A DNA stretch of 6,477 nucleotides from Clostridiales bacterium (GCA_022776785.1 JALFHA010000273.1:1-6477); one strand, 5' to 3'; positions 1 through 6,396 are shown, counted from the first letter of the stretch. A program made the numbers and translations. The notes: generated from the sequence alone by a model not told the origin.

Positions 1-1
1 A

Positions 2-1402
2 GACACGCATACCCATTCGGACATGGTGCTGCTGCATGACGGCAGGCAATACGCGTCCGTCGCGCAGGGTGTTACCACTGAAATCCTGGGGCAGGATGGG
101 CTGTCCTACGCGCCGATGCGTGCCGACCATCTGAAGGATTATGCGCGGTATCTTCGTGGACTGAATGGACAGTATCCGGACGTTCCGCTGGATTTTGAAA
201 CCGTTGAGGCCTATCTGAACCGATACCGCGGTCGGATTGGCGTGAACGCTGGATGGCTGGTGCCGCATTGCGCGCTCCGGCTGGAGACAGCCGGCTTTGA
301 AAACCGGCTGCTCACGCCGAAGGAGACGGAGCGTGCGGCGCGGATGGCGAAGGAGGCCATTGAACAGGGGGCCTGCGGCTTTTCCACGGGTCTGAGCTAC
401 TATCCCGGCGCCTTCAGCGATACCAATGAGCTGATCGAAATTTGCAAATCCGTTCGCGAGGCGGGCGGAGTCTATGTCACCCATCTGCGTTCCGTGTTCC
501 GGGGCGAGCCCTTTAACGCGGTGGAGGAGGCACTGGAGATCGCCCGGAAGTCGGGCGTCAAGCTGCATTTCTCCCATTTCCGCACGGGCGGCGCGACCAT
601 CGGACATGCGGACGAGCTGCTGGCGCCCATCGACAGGGCGGTCCGGGAAGGGCTGGATGTGACGCTGGAGCTGTATCCGTATCCATATGGAGCAAGCTAT
701 GCGCCCATGCTCGTGCCCATGTGGGCCAACGACGGCGGGATGGACGCTATTCTGGAGCGGCTTTCCGATCCGGATACGCGCAGGAGAATCGCACTGGAAA
801 TCGATGCCGCCTTCCCCGACTTTGACGGCGTGATCACCTATGCGGCCAATACCCCGGAGCTCATGGGGCGTTCATTCTCAGAGCTGGCTGCCCAGCGCGG
901 GCAGACGAAGGGGGAAACCATTGCGGAGCTGCTGCTGTCCCAGGAGCTGGCGCTGAGCTTCCATGACGCAGATCCGCAGCTGACGGATGAACAGCAGCTT
1001 GCATTTGAAAAGGACATTCTGGCCATGCTTAGCCGGCCATATTACATGGTCGGTTCGGATGGCATTCATGTAGGCAGATATCCGCATCCGCGGGGATGCG
1101 GGAGCTTTGCCAGGCTGTGGAGAATGGCGCGCAAGCATCATTTTCCGTATGAAACCCTTGTCGAGCGCCTCTCGGCGCTTCCGTGCAGGCGGTTTGGGTT
1201 CCGGGAGCGCGGCATGATTCGGGAGGGATATCATGCCGACATGGTGCTTCTCAATCCGCAGACCATCTGCGACAGGGCGACGAACGAAATGCCCAGACAG
1301 GCGCCCACGGGCGTGGAGGCCTGCTGGGTCAACGGCGTGGCGGCGCTGCGCGCAGGCAAGCCGACCGGCGCGCTGGCCGGACAAGTGCTGACCGGCCGCT
1401 GA
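2..1402 (+). CDS. N-acyl-D-amino-acid deacylase-like amidohydrolase, 5'-truncated by window edge
   Basis: Zinc-type amidohydrolase of the D-aminoacylase group, expected to hydrolyse the amide of an N-acylated (D-)amino acid in the cytoplasm. The open frame enters from outside the window: the codons before the first ATG (23) already encode the metal-binding THTHSD motif, so that ATG is internal and probably some 50-70 N-terminal residues are missing. Counting from base 2 (466 residues visible), candidate metal and catalytic residues are His3 and His5 (HxH), His161 (VTHLRS), His192 (FSHFR) and Asp353 (GSDG), followed by the family's HPRGCGSFARLW block near 362-373. The C-terminal beta-sandwich signature GMIREGYHAD starts near residue 404. 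The family's usual NCG motif, whose Cys is a metal ligand in the Alcaligenes enzyme, is QDG here (Asp32). First visible gene of the operon; 32 bases separate it from the permease. Family assignment is firm; the substrate is not known. Confidence 0.88.
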   Translation, partial: DTHTHSDMVLLHDGRQYASVAQGVTTEILGQDGLSYAPMRADHLKDYARYLRGLNGQYPDVPLDFETVEAYLNRYRGRIGVNAGWLVPHCALRLETAGFENRLLTPKETERAARMAKEAIEQGACGFSTGLSYYPGAFSDTNELIEICKSVREAGGVYVTHLRSVFRGEPFNAVEEALEIARKSGVKLHFSHFRTGGATIGHADELLAPIDRAVREGLDVTLELYPYPYGASYAPMLVPMWANDGGMDAILERLSDPDTRRRIALEIDAAFPDFDGVITYAANTPELMGRSFSELAAQRGQTKGETIAELLLSQELALSFHDADPQLTDEQQLAFEKDILAMLSRPYYMVGSDGIHVGRYPHPRGCGSFARLWRMARKHHFPYETLVERLSALPCRRFGFRERGMIREGYHADMVLLNPQTICDRATNEMPRQAPTGVEACWVNGVAALRAGKPTGALAGQVLTGR

Positions 1403-1421
1403 CCGGCTGTCGGCGTGCTAG

Positions 1422-1427
1422 AAAGGA
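1422..1427 (+). promoter_or_regulatory. Ribosome binding site of first permease
   Basis: AAAGGA lies 7 bases before the ATG at 1435. It fixes the start there rather than at upstream in-frame ATGs (from 1183), which lie inside the deacylase gene and would add a non-family, Arg/Gly/Ala-rich extension. Confidence 0.8.
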
Positions 1428-1434
1428 AATCTCT

Positions 1435-2328
1435 ATGCAAAGACTCAAGCGCGGCTTGCGGCGGGAAACGGCGGGGTACTTTCTGATTGCTCCGGGCCTG
1501 CTGCTCATCGCAGTGATTCTGATCTATCCGTTGGTGCGCGGCGTCGCATCCAGCTTTTTCAGCTCCAAACAGGGCAGCCTGGACTTTGACCAGTTTGTGG
1601 GGCTGAAGTATTTCGCCGAATTGTCCAGAGATCGCATTTTCCTGACGGCTATGCGCAATTCCATCCTCTATACCGTGGTGGTGGTGGCGGGCATGTACGT
1701 GCTGGGCCTGGCGACGGCGCTGCTGCTGAACAAGCAGTTCCGGGGGCGCGCGGCTTATCGGAGCCTGGTGCTGATCCCCTGGGTGGTGCCCGGCATCGCC
1801 GCCGCGATGACCTGGAAATGGATGTATTCCAGCCAGTACGGCGTCATCAATTATGTGCTGCAGTCGCTGGGGTTGATCGGCAAAAACGTGGACTGGCTGG
1901 GCAACGCGCATACGGCGCTGGGCAGCGTGATGGTGACGGCGATCTGGAAGGCGATTCCGTTCATGGCCATCACCATGCTTGCCGCGCTGCAGAGCATCGA
2001 CATGTCGCTGTACGAGGCGGCCAGGGTGGACGGCGCCTCCTCGTTTCAGTGCTTCCGCTACATCACCTTTACGGGCATCAAGGAGGTCAGCATCACCACG
2101 GTGCTGCTGCAGATCATCTGGACGTTCAACCAGTTTGATCTGGTGTACACCATGACGAAGGGCGGCCCCTCCAATTCTTCCCAGATTATTCCGGTGTACA
2201 CCTATCTGACTGCGTTCAACTTCTTCAAGCTGAACAAGGCGGCGGCGATTGGCGTCGTGGGGCTGCTGTTCGTGGGTGTGTTTGCTGTCTGGTACATTAT
2301 TCGCAACAATCGAGGTGAACGGGCATGA
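1435..2328 (+). CDS. Sugar ABC transporter permease, MalF/UgpA type
   Basis: Inner component of a CUT1-family carbohydrate ABC importer, 297 residues, in the cytoplasmic membrane. Six hydrophobic segments are visible at about 14-35, 76-98, 110-130, 160-184, 216-236 and 267-290. The cytoplasmic coupling loop carries the EAA motif that contacts the ATPase: YEAARVDGA, with Glu194-Ala-Ala and Gly200, at the usual distance from the C terminus. The N terminus (PGLLLIAVILIYPLV) and the FDLVYTMTKGGP block (234-245) are typical of the MalF/UgpA/LacF side of the pair. Its length is that of the short type without the large periplasmic loop of E. coli MalF. It ends in an ATGA overlap with the next gene, so the two permeases should be made in equal amounts. 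Family evidence does not define the sugar; related systems import oligosaccharides, glycosides and glycerophosphate. Confidence 0.94.
   Translation: MQRLKRGLRRETAGYFLIAPGLLLIAVILIYPLVRGVASSFFSSKQGSLDFDQFVGLKYFAELSRDRIFLTAMRNSILYTVVVVAGMYVLGLATALLLNKQFRGRAAYRSLVLIPWVVPGIAAAMTWKWMYSSQYGVINYVLQSLGLIGKNVDWLGNAHTALGSVMVTAIWKAIPFMAITMLAALQSIDMSLYEAARVDGASSFQCFRYITFTGIKEVSITTVLLQIIWTFNQFDLVYTMTKGGPSNSSQIIPVYTYLTAFNFFKLNKAAAIGVVGLLFVGVFAVWYIIRNNRGERA
2312..2318 (+). promoter_or_regulatory. Ribosome binding site of second permease
   Basis: GAGGTGA, inside the last codons of the first permease, 6 bases before the ATG at 2325. It supports the 4-base overlapping start and translational coupling. Confidence 0.75.
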
Positions 2329-3167
2329 CCAGAAATACCCGCCGGAGGATTGCACAGAAATCGGGCATCTATCTGGCTATTACGCTGATCACCATCGTGC
2401 TGGTCTTTCCCTTTGTGTGGATGGTCTGTACTGCGCTGAAGGACAGAACGGAAATGTTTTCCGCCGTACCGACGTTCCTTCCCAAACGGGTGACGTTTGA
2501 GAACTTCCGCTCCATGTGGTATGACTACAAGTTCTTCAATTACCTGCGCAACAGCCTTCTGGTGGCCTGCTCGACGACGCTGGTTTCACTCCTGTTTTCC
2601 ACGTTTATGGCGTACGGCATTTCCCGTTTCCGCTTCCGCGGCCGCACGGTGGTCTTCGACCTTTTGATTCTCACGCAGATGTTCCCCACGCCGCTGCTGA
2701 TTCTGACGATTTATGTCACGTTTGCAAAGCTGGGGCTCATCGATTCACATCTGGGGCTTGTGATTTCCTATTGTACGTTTGCGATCCCCTTCGCCACCAT
2801 GATGCTGAAATCGTCGTTTGACGGCTTGCCGGTGGAGCTGGAGGAGGCGGCCAGCATCGATGGAAGCGGCGTGCTGGGGACGATTTTCCGCATCGTGCTG
2901 CCCATTTCCGCGCCGGCCATTGTGGCCATGGGGCTGTTCTGCTTCATCCTGGCCTGGCAGGAATTCATGATGGCGCTGACGCTGATTCGCACAACGGAGA
3001 TGCGCACGTTGCCTGTCGGCATCCAGATGATGGTTGGCTTCCGCGATATCATGTGGGGCCCACTGATGGCCGGCACGACGGTCGTGACGCTGCCGGTGGT
3101 GGTATTGTTCATCTTCTTCCAGAAGTATTTGGTTACAGGCATGACGATGGGCGCCGTGAAGGGCTGA
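2325..3167 (+). CDS. Sugar ABC transporter permease, MalG/UgpE type
   Basis: Partner permease of the preceding gene, 280 residues, expected to form a heterodimeric membrane channel with it. Hydrophobic segments lie at about 15-35, 76-97, 108-132, 142-162, 197-215 and 247-265. The EAA loop reads LEEAASIDGSG, with Glu174-Ala-Ala and Gly180, followed by the IFRIVLPISAPAI stretch common in this family. The C-terminal end QKYLVTGMTMGAVKG is a hallmark of MalG-type permeases. The ATG overlaps the TGA of the first permease (ATGA at 2325-2328). No ATPase or substrate-binding protein follows: the next gene is a RidA-family protein 32 bases on. The ATPase is probably a shared one encoded elsewhere, as is common for CUT1 systems of Gram-positives; this is inference. 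Confidence 0.94.
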   Translation: MTRNTRRRIAQKSGIYLAITLITIVLVFPFVWMVCTALKDRTEMFSAVPTFLPKRVTFENFRSMWYDYKFFNYLRNSLLVACSTTLVSLLFSTFMAYGISRFRFRGRTVVFDLLILTQMFPTPLLILTIYVTFAKLGLIDSHLGLVISYCTFAIPFATMMLKSSFDGLPVELEEAASIDGSGVLGTIFRIVLPISAPAIVAMGLFCFILAWQEFMMALTLIRTTEMRTLPVGIQMMVGFRDIMWGPLMAGTTVVTLPVVVLFIFFQKYLVTGMTMGAVKG

Positions 3168-3185
3168 GTCGCATGTTGATTGATG

Positions 3186-3192
3186 AAAGGAG
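3186..3192 (+). promoter_or_regulatory. Ribosome binding site of first RidA-family gene
   Basis: AAAGGAG sits 7 bases before the ATG at 3200 (10 before the adjacent ATG at 3203). It decides against the in-frame ATG at 3173, which has only a weak purine stretch upstream. Confidence 0.75.
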
Positions 3193-3199
3193 CGTATTG

Positions 3200-3670
3200 A
3201 TGATGAGTCAGACGGATAAGAAGCTTGAAATGCTGGGCATTACCCTCCCCAAGAAGGATCGGCGCGGCAAGGGCATCGTCGCCGTCCGCGCGTGCGGTGA
3301 TCTGCTGTTTGTCTCGGGACATGGCCCGCAACTGGAGGACGGCACACCGGTGTACACCGGCAAGGTGGGCAGCGATCTGACGCTGGAGCAGGGCTATGAA
3401 GCGGCGCGGCAGTGCGGCATCAACGTGCTGGCGGCGATTCGCGAGTATGTGGGCGACCTGGATCGGGTGGATCGGGTGCTGAAGGTGTTTGGTCTGGTGG
3501 CGAGCGCGCCGGATTTCTATGATCAGCCGGCGGTCATGCATGGCTTTTCGGATCTGATGGTGGAGGTGCTGGGCGATCGCGGCCTCCATGCGCGCTCCGC
3601 CATGGGCACCAACTGCCTGCCGGGCAACATCCCCGTCGAGGTGGAGGCAATCGTCAGGATTCGCAGATGA
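3200..3670 (+). CDS. RidA/YjgF/UK114-family protein, copy 1
   Basis: Small cytosolic protein of the RidA superfamily, 156 residues from the chosen start. RidA proteins form trimers with active sites at subunit interfaces, and the best-studied members hydrolyse reactive enamines/imines released by PLP enzymes or amino-acid oxidases. Visible features are the GDLLFVSGHGP strand (33-43), the central helix blocks with GYEAARQCGINVL (65-77), and the C-terminal HARSAMG with Arg132. That Arg matches the family's carboxylate-binding Arg in the xARSxV region of classical RidA. VEVEAIV (146-152) matches the conserved acidic strand. At about 150 residues with a longer N terminus it resembles the larger cytosolic branch rather than the roughly 128-residue classical RidA, so classical imine deaminase activity is plausible but not proven. 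A paralogue follows 16 bases downstream. Confidence 0.9.
   Translation: MMSQTDKKLEMLGITLPKKDRRGKGIVAVRACGDLLFVSGHGPQLEDGTPVYTGKVGSDLTLEQGYEAARQCGINVLAAIREYVGDLDRVDRVLKVFGLVASAPDFYDQPAVMHGFSDLMVEVLGDRGLHARSAMGTNCLPGNIPVEVEAIVRIRR
3542..3576 (+). repeat. 35-base exact direct repeat shared by the two RidA genes (copy A)
   Basis: This stretch of RidA copy 1 is identical, base for base, to 4008-4042 in RidA copy 2. Both encode GFSDLMVEVLG. One base after the repeat differs, and then scattered synonymous differences resume. A second identical run of 21 bases follows at 3616-3636 versus 4082-4102 (LPGNIPV). It marks a tandem duplication, perhaps with later gene conversion. Confidence 0.85.
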
Positions 3671-3671
3671 G

Positions 3672-3678
3672 AAAGGAG
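3672..3678 (+). promoter_or_regulatory. Ribosome binding site of second RidA-family gene
   Basis: AAAGGAG, 8 bases before the ATG at 3687. It sets the start there rather than at the in-frame ATG at 3588, which is inside RidA copy 1 and would give a Arg/Ser/Pro-rich non-family leader. Confidence 0.8.
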
Positions 3679-3686
3679 CAGGCTTC

Positions 3687-4136
3687 ATGACGAATACGGA
3701 GCAGGAGATCCTGGCCAGAACGAAAAAGCGCCGCGGCAATGTTGTACTCAACCGCCACGGCGATCTGCTGTTCATCGGTGGGCACGGACCCGAGGATGAA
3801 TGGAGCGGGGATCCGTTTTACACGGGGCATCTGGGCGCAGAGCTGACGGTCGAGGACGGCTACAAGGCGTCAAGGATCATCGGTGAAATCATGCTCAGCG
3901 CCATGCAGGAGTATCTCGGGGATTTGGACAAGGTGGAGGCGGTGGTCAAGGCCTTTGGCCTGGTCAGCTGCGTGGACAGCTTTACCGAGCATGAGCAGGT
4001 GATGAACGGCTTTTCGGATCTGATGGTGGAGGTGCTGGGCGACCGCGGCGTGCACGCGCGTTCTGCGATGGGAACAACCAACCTGCCGGGCAACATCCCC
4101 GTGGAGATTGAGCTGATCGTCAGGGTGAAGGCATAA
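3687..4136 (+). CDS. RidA/YjgF/UK114-family protein, copy 2
   Basis: Second, tandem RidA-superfamily protein, 149 residues. It has the same architecture as copy 1: GDLLFIGGHGP (25-35), YTGHLGAELTVEDGY (45-59), GDLDKVEAVVKAFGLV (78-93) and the C-terminal HARSAMG with Arg125 in the carboxylate-binding position, then VEIELIV (139-145). Over the last 42 residues, 34 match copy 1, while the N-terminal two thirds are clearly diverged, including the 35-44 loop (PEDEWSGDPF here, PQLEDGTPV in copy 1) and much of the 60-75 helix. The two proteins may therefore recognise different ligands or form mixed trimers; both are inference. Spacing of 16 bases to the upstream gene and 27 to the downstream gene places it firmly in the operon. 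The exact reaction is unknown. Confidence 0.9.
   Translation: MTNTEQEILARTKKRRGNVVLNRHGDLLFIGGHGPEDEWSGDPFYTGHLGAELTVEDGYKASRIIGEIMLSAMQEYLGDLDKVEAVVKAFGLVSCVDSFTEHEQVMNGFSDLMVEVLGDRGVHARSAMGTTNLPGNIPVEIELIVRVKA
4008..4042 (+). repeat. 35-base exact direct repeat shared by the two RidA genes (copy B)
   Basis: Second copy of the identical stretch at 3542-3576, in the same reading frame of RidA copy 2. The two copies are offset by 466 bases. Confidence 0.85.
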
Positions 4137-4149
4137 CGGCTCAGGGCGG

Positions 4150-4155
4150 AAAGGA
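4150..4155 (+). promoter_or_regulatory. Ribosome binding site of GH4 gene
   Basis: AAAGGA, 8 bases before the ATG at 4164, in the 27-base gap after RidA copy 2. The resulting N terminus MKIAIIGAGSS begins directly with the nucleotide-binding strand, as in the family. Confidence 0.8.
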
Positions 4156-4163
4156 CAAGCAAA

Positions 4164-5453
4164 ATGAAGATTGCAATCATCGGCGCTGGCAGCAGCTATA
4201 CGCCGGAAATTGTGGATGGACTGCTGGACAGGCCGGTTTTTATGCCGCTGGACGTGGCGCTCTATGATTTGCCGGAGGGGAGGGAGCGCGCGCAGATCAT
4301 CTGTGCTCTGGCGGGGCGGATGGCCGCAAAGCGCGGCGTCGAGGCGCGCTTCCGGGTGGCGGCGTCTTTAGAGGAGGCGATCACGGGCTGCAGCTTTGTG
4401 GTCAGCCAATTCCGTGTAGGGCTCCTTCAGGCGCGCATCCAGGATGAAAAAATGCCCCTGCCCATGGGTCTGCTTGGGCAGGAGACGACGGGCGCCGGCG
4501 GCTTTTGCAAGGCCATGCGCACGATTCCCGCAGCGCTGCATTTGGCGCACGCCATGGAAGCCTGCTGCCCGAATGCGTGGCTGATCAACTTCACCAATCC
4601 GTCGGGTATCGTCACCGAGGCGATCCAGCGCTATTCCAGCATCCGCTGTGTCGGCCTGTGCAACGTGCCGTACAACATGCGTGTGGATGCCGCCAAAATA
4701 CTGAACGTCCCCATCGAGCGCGTGCGGCTGAAGATGGTGGGGCTGAATCATCTGAGCTTCGTGACGGAAATCTGGCAGGATGGCGTGCCGGTGCTTCAGC
4801 GCCTGATTGACGAGGGACGGTTTACCACGCAGCTGGTGAAGAATATCCCCAAGGTTGAGGGGGTCAGCGAGCTGATTCGCACGCTGCGCATGGTTCCCTC
4901 GCCGTATCTGCAGTATTTCTATTTTGAAAATGACATGTACCGCAAGGAGGTTGCCGAGGTCGAGCAGGGAAAGGGCACTCGGGGCGAGCAGATCCTGCGT
5001 GTGCAGGATGAGCTGTTCGGGCTTTACCGCGATGAGAAGCTGTGCGACAAGCCCAGGGAGCTTGAAATGCGCGGCGGCGCGTATTATTCTACGGTCGCCA
5101 CCATGCTGATGGCGGCGCTGCTCGACGAGCAGGGCATGGAGATGACGGTCTGCTGCCGCAATGGCGGCGCGATGCCCGATCTGCCGCCGGAAGCGGTGGT
5201 TGAGGTGAATGCGCTGGTCAATCGCAGCGGCGTGCATCCCCTGGCCGCCGGCAGAATGCCGGACTCGATTCGCGGGCTGGTGCAGCATGTGAAGGCCTAC
5301 GAAAGCCTGACGGTCGAAGCGGCGGTGGAGCAGTCGTATTCGAAGGCGGTTCTGGCGCTTCTGGAGAATCCGCTCATCCACGGATACCGGAATGCGGTCA
5401 GCGTGGTCGATCAGCTTCAGTCCGCCTTTCCGCAGTATGTTGCTCTGCACTGA
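4164..5453 (+). CDS. GH4-family NAD-dependent glycosidase, 6-phospho-beta-glucosidase-like
   Basis: Glycoside hydrolase family 4 enzyme, 429 residues, full length for the family. GH4 enzymes use NAD+ and a divalent metal (usually Mn2+) to oxidise C3 of the sugar, eliminate the aglycone, then re-add water and reduce; they act in the cytoplasm. Visible: Rossmann motif IAIIGAGSSYTPE (3-15), QFRVGLLQAR (82-91), GQETTGAGGF (105-114), NFTNPSG (142-148), metal ligands Cys166 in LCNVP and His196 in GLNHLS, the tyrosine-rich PYLQYFY (247-253) likely holding the catalytic Tyr equivalent to Tyr241 of Thermotoga BglT, and RGGAYYSTVA (303-312). From recalled family subgroups, CNVP after the metal Cys points to 6-phospho-beta-glucosidases rather than alpha-glucosidases, alpha-galactosidases or glucuronidases. 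The position after FRVG is Leu87 where BglT has Gly. Last gene of the operon. No phosphotransferase component or sugar kinase is visible, so the phosphorylation state of its substrate is uncertain. Confidence 0.92.
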   Translation: MKIAIIGAGSSYTPEIVDGLLDRPVFMPLDVALYDLPEGRERAQIICALAGRMAAKRGVEARFRVAASLEEAITGCSFVVSQFRVGLLQARIQDEKMPLPMGLLGQETTGAGGFCKAMRTIPAALHLAHAMEACCPNAWLINFTNPSGIVTEAIQRYSSIRCVGLCNVPYNMRVDAAKILNVPIERVRLKMVGLNHLSFVTEIWQDGVPVLQRLIDEGRFTTQLVKNIPKVEGVSELIRTLRMVPSPYLQYFYFENDMYRKEVAEVEQGKGTRGEQILRVQDELFGLYRDEKLCDKPRELEMRGGAYYSTVATMLMAALLDEQGMEMTVCCRNGGAMPDLPPEAVVEVNALVNRSGVHPLAAGRMPDSIRGLVQHVKAYESLTVEAAVEQSYSKAVLALLENPLIHGYRNAVSVVDQLQSAFPQYVALH

Positions 5454-5471
5454 GCGTCGAACTGCATAAGC

Positions 5472-5520
5472 ACAGCCAGCGTTCCTCGCCGCCCCTTCGG
5501 CGGCGGGAAACGCTGGCTGT
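5472..5520. terminator. Long GC-rich hairpin between convergent genes, probable bidirectional transcription end
   Basis: Arms 5472-5493 and 5499-5520 form a 22-base-pair stem with one C/A mismatch and one G/T wobble, around a 5-base loop (CCTTC). It starts 18 bases after the GH4 stop and lies 27 bases after the degV-family stop on the other strand, the expected place for a shared terminator. Neither flank has a proper T-run: ATATGATCC follows on plus and GCTTATGCA on minus. Intrinsic termination is therefore not certain; the hairpin may instead protect 3' ends or be a dispersed repeat. Confidence 0.6.
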
Positions 5521-5547
5521 ATATGATCCGCGCCTTTTGCAATGCCC

Positions 5548-6390
5548 TTATTCCGCTTCGACATACACCACGCCGAACGCGCCCGGGCCGATATGCGTGC
5601 TGATGGTCGGGCCGACGCTGTGCGCGTCCTCCATGCGGCAGGGGAAGCCCGCCTGCGTCAGCTTGCGCACAAGGGCAGCGCAGTTGTCCGTCGTGTGCGT
5701 GTAGAGCGGGAGAACCGGGTAGCGCGTGTCCACGGGATGCGCGCAGGCCATGTGGATGAGCGCTTCGGTAGCGCGGTGCAGACCCATGCCCTTGCCCGCG
5801 AGGCCCACGCGGCCATCCGCGTCGATGGTGACGATGGGCTTGAGCTGAACCAGCGTGCCCAGGCTCGCCGCGGCCTTGGGGATGCGCCCGCCGCGGGCAA
5901 GGTATTCCAGCGTGTTCAGGCAGGCGTAAAGGCGGATGCGCGTCTTGAAGTGCTCAAGCTCGCGCGCGATGTCCCCGGCGGAGCGCCCCTCGTCGCGGAG
6001 CTGGCAGGCGCGCAGCACCAGCAGCTTGAGCGCCGCGGTGGCTTGCAGGGAATCGACGATGTACACGGGCGCGTTATCCAGCATCCCGCGGGCGATCATG
6101 GCGCTCTGCACCGTGCCGGAGAGTGCGGAGGAGAGCAGCACGCAGACAACCTCGTCTCCGGCTTCCTTCGCGCGCATGAAATGGGAGAGGAAGGCGTCAG
6201 GCGAGGGCTGCGAGGTCTTGGGGTTCTCGCCCGCGATCATTCGGCTCCAGAAGACCTCGGAGGAGAGGGAGTCATCGTCACTGAGGCTCTCGCTGTCAAA
6301 GGAAATGTTCAGCGCGACGAGATCAATGCCGCGCTCCTCAAGCTCGCGGCGGGAAAAATCGGCAGAGGAATCGGTGAGAATACGAATCAT
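5548..6390 (-). CDS. DegV-family fatty-acid-binding protein (FakB-like)
   Basis: Complete 280-residue DegV-family protein on the opposite strand, convergent with the operon. DegV/FakB proteins are cytosolic carriers that bury one fatty acid; in many Gram-positives they present it to the kinase FakA for phosphorylation and entry into phospholipid synthesis. Motifs run in family order: N-terminal RILTDSSADFS (3-13), TSQPSPDAF (59-67), LSSALSGTVQSA (86-97), the NTLEYLARGGRI block (159-170), LKPIVTIDADG (183-193) and C-terminal HIGPGAFGVVY (266-276). Thr59/Ser60, Ser91-Gly92-Thr93 and His266 fall in the segments that contact the fatty-acid carboxylate in known structures. The start is set by AGAAAGGA 6 bases upstream, though the frame stays open to the window edge. 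No FakA-like gene is present, so the partner and preferred fatty acid are unknown. No functional link to the operon is evident. Confidence 0.93.
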   Translation of the reverse strand: MIRILTDSSADFSRRELEERGIDLVALNISFDSESLSDDDSLSSEVFWSRMIAGENPKTSQPSPDAFLSHFMRAKEAGDEVVCVLLSSALSGTVQSAMIARGMLDNAPVYIVDSLQATAALKLLVLRACQLRDEGRSAGDIARELEHFKTRIRLYACLNTLEYLARGGRIPKAAASLGTLVQLKPIVTIDADGRVGLAGKGMGLHRATEALIHMACAHPVDTRYPVLPLYTHTTDNCAALVRKLTQAGFPCRMEDAHSVGPTISTHIGPGAFGVVYVEAE

Positions 6391-6396
6391 AGGGCG

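Noticed and set aside
23..1402. Deacylase gene starting at the ATG at 23
   Set aside because: The codons at 2-22 already encode the essential THTHSD metal motif in the same frame, so the gene starts outside the window.
1231..2355. 374-residue minus-strand frame opposite the first permease
   Set aside because: His/Gln/Arg-rich shadow of the permease; no ribosome binding site or motif.
3173..3199. Earlier start for RidA copy 1 at the ATG at 3173
   Set aside because: The AAAGGAG at 3186-3192 would then lie inside the gene, and the upstream sequence is weak; the start at 3200 is ideally spaced.
2768..3775. 335-residue minus-strand frame opposite the second permease and RidA copy 1
   Set aside because: It spans two well-supported genes and their gap, has low-complexity composition and no family features.
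5454..5547. CRISPR repeat or small RNA gene in the convergent gap
   Set aside because: Only one palindrome is present, with no repeat-spacer periodicity and no promoter-like elements.
4368..5564. 398-residue open frame on the minus strand opposite the GH4 gene
   Set aside because: The product is His/Arg/Gln-rich without any recognisable domain, and the plus strand has a full, motif-complete GH4 gene. It is a shadow frame from high GC content.
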